DNA of 9,595 nucleotides from Bacillota bacterium (lineage in GTDB: Bacteria > Bacillota > Syntrophomonadia > Syntrophomonadales > Syntrophomonadaceae), in the NCBI GenBank assembly GCA_023395515.1, contig JAEWZB010000112.1:1-9595 (forward strand). The letters run 5' to 3'. This document shows, piece after piece, positions 1 to 5,561 of the stretch (position 1 is its first letter; every line of letters starts with the position of its first letter). The position numbers and the translations under genes are program-made. The notes beneath the pieces were generated by a model. That model made no database searches. It saw only the letters and a program-made list of their open reading frames with translations, and was not told where the DNA came from.

Positions 1-1998
1 CATATCACTGGCCAAGGAGGCCAGTCTATTTTGGCTGCTGGTAGGATGTTCAGGATTGCCCAGCAGGGTAATATCAGCTACCTTTTCGGATAACATCAGG
101 GCACAGGCCCGGCCGATGGAACCGGTAGCACCTACTACCGCTCCTTTAGCTTGGGTAAACGGAATACGCATTTTTTCAGCACCTCTGAACAGGGCTTCTA
201 TAGCCATCAGGGTGGTAAAGCTATTGCCACTGGTAATAGCCACATCCCGGCCTAATACTGACCTGCCTCCCCGGGTTACTACCGAGGTCAAGGCTCCCAG
301 GCCTACTATTTTAGCACCTAAATCTCTGCCCATGTCTACCGCTTTTTGAATTACACTTACCGTTTGTTCTTTGGGTAAATTCATAATTTCCTTGGCCCCA
401 AAGGGAACCCCAATCAGCCACCCTTCACCAATGGAACCGGAGGCAGAACGAATAGCCGGCATATGGCAAACCATACCTGGTTCAGAATTTTGGCTTTGCC
501 AGGCCATGAACTGGTATAATTCATCCCGGGTAAATTTATTAAAGGAAGGGTTATTTACTACCACATCCTCCGGGGCGGGATAGTGAATTATAAAGGCGAA
601 TTTCTCCTGAGCTTCTTCTCCTTCATTTAATACCGATGCTTTTATACTGCGGGAACCCTCTTTATAATTAGTAATATTCCCGGGATGGGAATTATCACCG
701 ATTAAGTATCGGTAAAGCTTGGCATAATCCCGGGCATCCAATATATCACAAACCTTTTCTATTATAGAAATAACATAATCCATTTCCTCATAAGTAATAG
801 TTAAAGGCGGCTGCAATCTTAAGGTCATAGGATTATTTAGAAAAGGGGCTACCCTTATATTATGCACATTGAGCAGATACCCGGCTAAAAGGGCGGTAAA
901 TCCTTTTTGGTCGGTTATATAGGTAATATCAAAAGACCCTACATCATCTAACTCAGCAAACTCTATACCTGCCATTAAGCCTTTACCCCGCACCGCTTTT
1001 ATAACATCCGGGTATGAATTTTTAAGCTTTTGCAATTTCTCTAAGAGATAATTGCCTTTAACTACAACATCTTTAATCAATCGGCGGTCATCTTTAAGTA
1101 ATTCCACCATCACTGCATTGCCTACCGCCGAGGTAACTCCATTATTAGCAAAGGTAGAACTATGCAGAGAGCCAAAATCATCATTATAAACCCGCGGAGA
1201 GCTTATACATACTCCTATAGGTAACATGCCCCCGCCTAAAGCTTTGGCTAATAATATTACATCAGGTTCTACTCCTTCTTCCTCACAAGCAAATAAAAAG
1301 CCGGAACGGCCTAAACCAGTCTGAATTTCATCTACAATAAAAATTACTCCATAACGGTTGCATAAAGCCTGAGCAGCTTTCAGATAACCTGACTGGGCAG
1401 GAATTATGCCCCCTTCGCCTTGTACAGGCTCTACTATAAAAGCAGCAATTTCATTTTGGTTTTCTTCTAAGAGCTTTTCCAGAGCCTTAATATCATTATA
1501 AGGAATATGACAAAATCCCGGGATAGGAGCTCCGAAGGGAGTCTGGTAAATTTCCCGGCCCGTAGCAGATAAAGCCCCCATAGTCTTACCATGAAAACTG
1601 CGCAAGGTTGAAACTATCATCATTTTCCCGGTAGCAGAACGGGCCAGCTTAATAGCAGTTTCTACTGCTTCGGCTCCGCTTTGACAAAAGGTGGCATAAC
1701 ATAAATCTCCCGGAGACACATCTGCCAATGTATTAGCTAATCTTAAAGCTTCCCCCGGTAGTGACGGCTGGGTAAAGCTAGGAATCTGATTTAATTTCAC
1801 CCTTTCCAAAGCCTCCCAGACAAATTCAGGGTTGTAGCCAAAAGGTACTGCTCCATATTGAGCTATAAAATCTAAATACTTTTCTCCCTGATCATCGTAT
1901 AAGTAATGGCCGGTACCTTTTATATAATCTTTATCTAATTTAAAGGTTTTAAGCAGTTTAGCCATAGTAGGATTGAGTAGGTCATTTCTTAATGTCAT
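1..1998 (-). CDS. Class-III PLP aminotransferase fused to an acyl-ACP-reductase-like domain, 3' end beyond the window
   Basis: The gene reads without a stop from ATG at 1998 to the window edge (666 codons seen). Residues 1 to about 430 are a class-III (acetylornithine/putrescine type) aminotransferase: SGAEAVETAIKLAR, SFHGKTMGALSATG, EPVQGEGG, VDEIQTGLGRSG with PLP-ring Asp223, and LLAKALGGGM with Schiff-base Lys252. From about residue 467 a second domain begins (FAFIIHYP, LGALTSVVTRGG, AITSGN) and reaches a nucleotide-binding GATGSIG at 623-629; this order and spacing recall cyanobacterial acyl-ACP reductase (AAR). By that comparison about 140 residues, including the catalytic cysteine, lie outside the window. 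Two ATGs are adjacent (2001 and 1998); GAAGGAGG at 2012-2005 is better spaced for the second. Inferred role: reductive formation of an aldehyde from an acyl thioester plus transamination to an amine, or the reverse. The chain length of the substrate cannot be told. The aminotransferase call is firm; the AAR call is moderate. Confidence 0.85.
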   Translation of the reverse strand, partial: MTLRNDLLNPTMAKLLKTFKLDKDYIKGTGHYLYDDQGEKYLDFIAQYGAVPFGYNPEFVWEALERVKLNQIPSFTQPSLPGEALRLANTLADVSPGDLCYATFCQSGAEAVETAIKLARSATGKMMIVSTLRSFHGKTMGALSATGREIYQTPFGAPIPGFCHIPYNDIKALEKLLEENQNEIAAFIVEPVQGEGGIIPAQSGYLKAAQALCNRYGVIFIVDEIQTGLGRSGFLFACEEEGVEPDVILLAKALGGGMLPIGVCISSPRVYNDDFGSLHSSTFANNGVTSAVGNAVMVELLKDDRRLIKDVVVKGNYLLEKLQKLKNSYPDVIKAVRGKGLMAGIEFAELDDVGSFDITYITDQKGFTALLAGYLLNVHNIRVAPFLNNPMTLRLQPPLTITYEEMDYVISIIEKVCDILDARDYAKLYRYLIGDNSHPGNITNYKEGSRSIKASVLNEGEEAQEKFAFIIHYPAPEDVVVNNPSFNKFTRDELYQFMAWQSQNSEPGMVCHMPAIRSASGSIGEGWLIGVPFGAKEIMNLPKEQTVSVIQKAVDMGRDLGAKIVGLGALTSVVTRGGRSVLGRDVAITSGNSFTTLMAIEALFRGAEKMRIPFTQAKGAVVGATGSIGRACALMLSEKVADITLLGNPEHPTSSQNRLASLASDM

Positions 1999-2020
1999 CA
2001 TTTTCCTCCTTCAATGTCTG

Positions 2021-2036
2021 TGCACATGTTTGTGCA
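2021..2036. repeat. Inverted repeat TGCACA-N4-TGTGCA in the leader of the aminotransferase gene
   Basis: Perfect 6-bp arms separated by TGTT, ending 8 nt upstream of the GAAGGAGG ribosome binding site. The left arm is also part of the self-complementary TGTGCACA at 2019-2026. The place, just downstream of the predicted transcription start, suits a repressor operator or a small leader hairpin. No known regulator is assigned. Confidence 0.45.
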
Positions 2037-2054
2037 AATTACCGAGCTATTTAT

Positions 2055-2082
2055 ATTTTATAGATAGATTCCTAGTTGTCAA
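2055..2082 (-). promoter_or_regulatory. Sigma-A-type promoter for the aminotransferase fusion gene
   Basis: On the minus strand a perfect -35 TTGACA (2082-2077) is followed after 16 nt by TAAAAT (2060-2055), 5 of 6 matches to the -10 consensus. Transcription would begin near 2048, giving a leader of about 50 nt that contains the inverted repeat at 2021-2036. The -35 overlaps that of the proposed plus-strand promoter, so the two promoters may compete. Confidence 0.6.
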
Positions 2083-2104
2083 ATTCTTTTACTAAATACA
2101 TATT
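2076..2104 (+). promoter_or_regulatory. Possible promoter for the small membrane protein gene
   Basis: TTGTCA (2076-2081, 5 of 6 matches to the -35 consensus), a 17-nt spacer, then CATATT (2099-2104, 4 of 6 matches to the -10). A later TATAAA near 2136 is an alternative -10 but lacks a good -35. The small gene at 2169 is expressed on this strand, so some promoter is needed in this interval. Confidence 0.35.
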
Positions 2105-2168
2105 TTTTTTACCTTGGAGGAAAAATATTCATAGCTATAAATACTAGCAAAATAAAGGAGGTTTATAC

Positions 2169-2321
2169 ATGGATGAAAATTTCACCAGTGATATTAAGAC
2201 AGAAGATGGATATGATCTGGGTACCTTTAATTTTTTAAAAACTGGTTGGTGGATATTGCATGTTATTGCTATAGCGGCTGTTTTTTATTTAGGCTATTTG
2301 TTTGGCGGTTCTATATTCTAA
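2169..2321 (+). CDS. Small single-pass membrane protein, unknown function (50 aa)
   Basis: This is the only plus-strand gene I accept. ATG at 2169 lies 7 nt after a near-perfect AAAGGAGG (2154-2161), and the frame runs 50 codons to TAA. The N-terminal half is soluble and acidic (residues 1-20 hold seven Asp/Glu and one Lys). Residues 26-48 form one hydrophobic segment starting with a Gly-Trp-Trp pair and containing a His, followed by a short tail ending Gly-Gly-Ser-Ile-Phe. No signal-peptidase site is evident, so an N-terminus-in anchor or small subunit of a membrane complex is plausible. It converges on flxA and shares its terminator. I do not recognise the family and assign no function. The strong ribosome binding site, clean transmembrane segment and terminator 9 nt after the stop support a real gene. 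Confidence 0.7.
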   Translation: MDENFTSDIKTEDGYDLGTFNFLKTGWWILHVIAIAAVFYLGYLFGGSIF

Positions 2322-2330
2322 ACAAAATAA

Positions 2331-2364
2331 AAACAGGGTTGGAATTTTTACTCCAACCCTGTTT
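2331..2364. terminator. Bidirectional rho-independent terminator between flxA and the small membrane protein gene
   Basis: Perfect 13-bp stem (2331-2343 with 2352-2364) and an 8-nt loop. On the minus strand the stem begins 3 nt after the flxA stop and is followed by a T-rich tract (TTATTTTG), a strong terminator for the hdr-flx operon. On the plus strand the stem begins 9 nt after the small gene's stop and is followed by CTTTTA, a weaker but usable tract. Confidence 0.92.
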
Positions 2365-2367
2365 CTT

Positions 2368-3204
2368 TTACCATTCCGGCGGCAGTTTTCTTAGTTCAGC
2401 CAGGGTGAAAACGGGTCCATCCAGACAGATATATTCACTGCCGATATTACATCTTCCACACTTACCAACACCGCATTTCATCCGCATTTCTAAAGTGGTA
2501 ATAACTTGCTCATCAGTGTATCCCATTCTTTCCAAAGCTTCTAAAACATACTTAATCATGATGGGGGGACCACAAGTTACGGCTATAGTATTTTCCGGGG
2601 GAATGTTTAACTCTTCCAGATAGGACGGAACAAATCCACAATGACCATCCCAACATACCTCGGGATAATCTATAGTAGCAAAAACTTCGGTATCCTTTTC
2701 TTGCGGCCAATGTTCAAAAAGCTCATCTTTAAAACATAAATCATTGTAACTACGGCTTCCATAAATAATAGTTATCTTGCCATAGTCTTCCCGGTGTTTA
2801 AAACAATATTTTATAAAGGAACGTAAAGGGGCTAAACCGATACCGCCTCCAATAAAAAGCATATTTTTACCTTTACATGCTTCTACCGGAAAACCATTAC
2901 CATATGGACCTCTTACCCCTAGCTTTTGCCCGACTTCTATACGGTGTAATTCATCAGTCATAAGACCCACGCTTTTTATGGCAAACTCCAGACGTTCATT
3001 TTCTTCTTGCCAGGAAACGGAAAACATCCCTTCTCCTACGGGCAGAAGTGATACCATGGCTAGTTGCCCCGGCATAACATCAAAAGGTACTCCTCCGTCT
3101 GGTGATTTAACATAAAATGTTTTAACATCTGGGGTCTCTTCTATAATATCTATTACTTCTACTAACCCAGGAGTCAACGGATTTTCGCAATTACATTTAT
3201 GCAC
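2368..3204 (-). CDS. flxA: FlxA: FAD- and NAD(P)H-binding oxidoreductase subunit with a C-terminal [2Fe-2S] site (278 aa)
   Basis: Ferredoxin-NADP reductase-type subunit, related to sulfhydrogenase gamma and anaerobic sulfite reductase AsrB, expected to take hydride from NAD(P)H onto FAD. Residues 10-100 are the flavin barrel, with GEGMFSVS (57-64) at the FAD-binding strand and GVRGPYGNGFPV (97-108). The nucleotide domain carries IGGGIGLAPLRS (118-129), IIYGSRS (146-152) and AVTCGPPIM (208-216). The C-terminus holds Cys244-X4-Cys249-X2-Cys252-X7-Cys260, a PyrK-like [2Fe-2S] motif. I start at GTG 3204, nine nt after AAGGAGG and overlapping the flxB stop by 8 nt; the longer TTG start at 3231 would place this ribosome binding site inside the gene. 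It is last in the operon and ends against the terminator. Choice of NADH over NADPH cannot be read from the sequence. The cofactor assignment is firm; the Flx name rests on context. Confidence 0.88.
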   Translation of the reverse strand: MHKCNCENPLTPGLVEVIDIIEETPDVKTFYVKSPDGGVPFDVMPGQLAMVSLLPVGEGMFSVSWQEENERLEFAIKSVGLMTDELHRIEVGQKLGVRGPYGNGFPVEACKGKNMLFIGGGIGLAPLRSFIKYCFKHREDYGKITIIYGSRSYNDLCFKDELFEHWPQEKDTEVFATIDYPEVCWDGHCGFVPSYLEELNIPPENTIAVTCGPPIMIKYVLEALERMGYTDEQVITTLEMRMKCGVGKCGRCNIGSEYICLDGPVFTLAELRKLPPEW

Positions 3205-4216
3205 CAGTATCTGCCTCCTTAATGTTCTCAATTATGCTAACAATGTTAATCCCGGTAGGACAGACTACTATGCATCTTCCACAACCTGTACATAGTGAAG
3301 AACCATATCTTTCCTTAAAGAATTGCAGCTTGTGCAAGAAACGATTTCTAAACCTTTCCTTAGAAGCTTCCCGGGGGTTATGCCCGCCCGCCATTTGGGT
3401 ATATTCACGGTACATGCAAGAATCCCAGCAACGGAAACGGTATCCTTCTTCACCCCAAGTCTTAACTTGAATATCAAAGCAATAACAAGTGGGACATAGA
3501 TAGGTACATATACCACAGTTTTGACAGGGAGCAGATAACCTTTCCCAAATAGGATGGTCAAACATATCTTTCAGCTTTTCTGCTACCCCTTCATACTCGA
3601 CTTTACGTAAGAAAGGTTTTAATTCGGGTAAATTAACCTCTGCTTCTTCCAGTAAATCAGCTATTAATTTAGTAAGTTCTTCACCTTTAGCTGTTTTTAC
3701 ATCCCATACATAGCCTTCATTACTGTATTCTCTTAAAATAATATCGGCTGATTCAATCTCGGTAGGATTAACTCCCATAGAATCACAAAAGCAGTTGGTA
3801 CCAGGATTATAACAAGCATTAGCGATGATAGTTACACTATCTCTTTTAGCTTTATAAACTTCATCTACAAAACCACGGGTTAAAAACACGGAATCAAGAT
3901 GATCAATAGCTCTGACATCACAAGCTCTGACCCCGAAAAGAATCTTGGAGTTAATCTTTTCATTAAGCTCCTCAATATTAATTTCCATGCCTTCTTGCTT
4001 AAAATTATAAAGTTTTTCCGTTTGGGGCAGCACAAAATTCTTCGGCGGTAAATAAACATTTAAAATATCCAGCATTAGATCATCATAATCTTCGTTATAA
4101 TGTTTCCAAGAATAAAAGCCGGATTGTGCCCCTCTAAGCATTGGAACATATAATTCTCCTGCCTGGTCTAATTTATTAAAAACATTTTCCAGATTAGCCG
4201 TTTTTAATACCTTCAT
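3197..4216 (-). CDS. flxB: FlxB: iron-sulfur electron-transfer subunit, sulfhydrogenase-beta/AsrA-like (339 aa)
   Basis: Relays electrons between the flavin subunit FlxA and the rest of the complex. The N-terminal region has the family signature GVRACDVRAIDHL (95-107) and a cysteine cluster at Cys135, Cys142 and Cys144. The C-terminal part is a two-cluster ferredoxin-like module: Cys231-X2-Cys234-X2-Cys237-X3-Cys241-Pro with further Cys at 244 and 246, then Cys309-X2-Cys312-X2-Cys315-X3-Cys319-Pro. Extra Cys263 and Cys267 lie between them. This layout matches the beta subunits of sulfhydrogenase and AsrA of anaerobic sulfite reductase, whose neighbours are also FlxA-like flavoproteins. ATG at 4216 has AAAGGGGTG upstream and follows the flxC stop by 14 nt. 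No catalytic sulfite-reductase subunit (AsrC) is present, which argues against an asr operon. Confidence 0.85.
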   Translation of the reverse strand: MKVLKTANLENVFNKLDQAGELYVPMLRGAQSGFYSWKHYNEDYDDLMLDILNVYLPPKNFVLPQTEKLYNFKQEGMEINIEELNEKINSKILFGVRACDVRAIDHLDSVFLTRGFVDEVYKAKRDSVTIIANACYNPGTNCFCDSMGVNPTEIESADIILREYSNEGYVWDVKTAKGEELTKLIADLLEEAEVNLPELKPFLRKVEYEGVAEKLKDMFDHPIWERLSAPCQNCGICTYLCPTCYCFDIQVKTWGEEGYRFRCWDSCMYREYTQMAGGHNPREASKERFRNRFLHKLQFFKERYGSSLCTGCGRCIVVCPTGINIVSIIENIKEADTGA

Positions 4217-4230
4217 CCTCTCTCACCCCT

Positions 4231-5136
4231 TTATATGAAGTCATCCGGATCATTTTCTCTGTAAACACTAAGTGGCGGTTTATTTCCTTCGATATATTCC
4301 ATTCCCGCATTATAAGGCCCGTAAAGATCACTCATATCTTTAATTAGTTTTTTATTAATAGTCATTAAGGGAATATTAACTGGACATACTCTCTCACATT
4401 CACCACATTCAATACACCTGCCGGCCATGTGCAAAGCTTTAATCATATGATACATCATATTATCACTTATGCTAGTCTCTCTGCCTACCCATTGTGGTTT
4501 AGTCTCATCAAAAATACAAACCCGGCAGTTACAAGCTACACAAGCCTGACGACATGCATAGCAACGGATACAGGAGGATAAAACTCCTTCAAAGAATTCA
4601 TAGCGCTCATTAGCTGACATATTTTCCAGGGCGGCAACCTTGCTAAAACGGTCTTCTGTGCCCCGGGGTTCTTGTTTTTCCCCAATAAATTCATCATAAA
4701 TGACGGCATTAGGTTGAATACAATCTAAACATTTATCAGCTAAATCATTAGCTTCAGATTTCTTAGCAAATCCCGAACTATTGCGCATAGCTTTGAGGGG
4801 GTCTTTAATGCCCGGACAGCCTAGGCCTACAATATACAAGCGATCTCTTTTGATTTGATTATCTTCTAATAATCTTACCAAGCCTCTGGAATCACAGCCC
4901 TTAACTACGATACCAATTTTTTCATGGCCATCTCGGAACTTTAATAAAGAATTGGCAATATTATGAATCGAATATTCGTCAAATACTATTTTCTCTACAT
5001 CTTCTACCGTTTGGGCAAAATAGGGTTTTGATTGATAATCCAAATCACCTTTTTCCCAAGCTATAAATAAATCAACTTGACCATCTTGCAGAAGCCTGGT
5101 AGCTATATCTCTAATTTGTTTAGTTATCTCAATCAT
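4231..5136 (-). CDS. flxC: FlxC: iron-sulfur electron-transfer subunit of the Flx-Hdr complex (301 aa)
   Basis: Cytoplasmic iron-sulfur protein lying between FlxD and FlxB in gene order and probably also in the electron path. The N-terminal domain has VVKGCDSRGLVRL (77-89), an analogue of the CDVR motif of FlxB, plus Cys107 and the pair Cys136/Cys139. A dense cysteine run follows at 189, 192, 195, 199, 202, 204 and 207, then a classical ferredoxin motif Cys241-X2-Cys244-X2-Cys247-X3-Cys251-Pro. These support at least two [4Fe-4S] clusters and probably a third centre. Its ATG overlaps the flxD stop (ATGA), so the two are translationally coupled. No flavin or substrate motif is visible. The N-terminal similarity to FlxB suggests two paralogous subunits. 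Calling it FlxC rests on gene order hdrCBA-flxDCBA, as I recall it from sulfate reducers. Confidence 0.82.
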   Translation of the reverse strand: MIEITKQIRDIATRLLQDGQVDLFIAWEKGDLDYQSKPYFAQTVEDVEKIVFDEYSIHNIANSLLKFRDGHEKIGIVVKGCDSRGLVRLLEDNQIKRDRLYIVGLGCPGIKDPLKAMRNSSGFAKKSEANDLADKCLDCIQPNAVIYDEFIGEKQEPRGTEDRFSKVAALENMSANERYEFFEGVLSSCIRCYACRQACVACNCRVCIFDETKPQWVGRETSISDNMMYHMIKALHMAGRCIECGECERVCPVNIPLMTINKKLIKDMSDLYGPYNAGMEYIEGNKPPLSVYRENDPDDFI

Positions 5137-5561
5137 TTGGCATCCCTCAGCTTTCTGTTTGGTCCTAGTTCATTAACCCCTCGCACCAAATTCTGCATCG
5201 TTTCCTGGAACTTAGTACCTTCGGCCCCGGATATCCAGGCAGTCTGATATCTTTCTGCTTCAATGCCCATATATTCCATCAAGTTTCTCATCACCGTATG
5301 TCTACGACGATTAAAATAATTGCCACTACCATAGTGGCATTCGCCCGGGTGTCAGCCCGAAAGCAGTACACCATCTGCCCCCCGGTTAAAAGCTCTTAGA
5401 ACTAATAGGGGGTCCATACGGCCTGAACAAGGAGTTCTTATAATTCTGATACTAGCCGGATATTGCAAATGATTTAATCCGGCCAAATCTGCTGCTGCAT
5501 AACTACACCAGTTGCAAGCAAACACAATTATTTTCGGTTCCCATTTACCTTCTATAGACAC
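5133..5561 (-). CDS. flxD: FlxD: MvhD-like [2Fe-2S] subunit, selenoprotein with TGA-encoded Sec70 (142 aa)
   Basis: MvhD/VhuD/FrhD-delta-like protein that passes electrons from the dehydrogenase module to HdrA. The start is GTG at 5561, nine nt after GGAGGT, overlapping the hdrA end by 10 nt. An in-frame TGA at 5354-5352 interrupts the frame after GADGVLLSG; beyond it the same frame continues HPGECHYGSGNYFNRRR, the standard MvhD continuation of the cysteine that occupies this place in most homologues. Read through, the product has MvhD length and ligands Cys16, Cys19, Cys45, Sec70 and Cys75. A hairpin at 5339-5321 serves as SECIS. A second TGA (5135-5133) is the genuine stop, overlapping the flxC start. 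Annotated without recoding, the protein would be a 69-residue fragment lacking its conserved half. Sec at this place is known in VhuD of Methanococcales, as I recall. Confidence 0.92.
5321..5339 (-). promoter_or_regulatory. SECIS hairpin for Sec70 of FlxD
   Basis: Perfect 7-bp stem TGCCACT/AGTGGCA around the loop ATGGT, read on the minus strand. The stem starts 12 nt after the TGA, and the apical loop is at nt 23-27 counted from its T. If the A and U of the loop also pair, a UGG triloop with G in second position remains, fitting the bacterial SECIS consensus for SelB binding. Confidence 0.85.

Noticed and set aside
56..583. Plus-strand frames opposite the aminotransferase fusion
   Set aside because: They are antisense shadows of a well-conserved coding frame and lack ribosome binding sites.
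2246..2623. Plus-strand 125-codon frame across the terminator
   Set aside because: It starts inside the small membrane gene in another frame, crosses the terminator hairpin and is antisense to flxA; composition is not protein-like.
3000..3040. FlxA lacks the Arg-x-Tyr-Ser FAD motif of typical ferredoxin-NADP reductases, suggesting loss of flavin
   Set aside because: The GEGMFSVS sequence here resembles the GEA-type version found in AsrB and sulfhydrogenase gamma subunits, so it appears to be family variation and not a defect.
2197..4216. flxB-flxA as an anaerobic sulfite reductase (asrAB) operon
   Set aside because: No siroheme subunit AsrC follows, the operon ends at a terminator after flxA, and the upstream genes are Hdr/MvhD.
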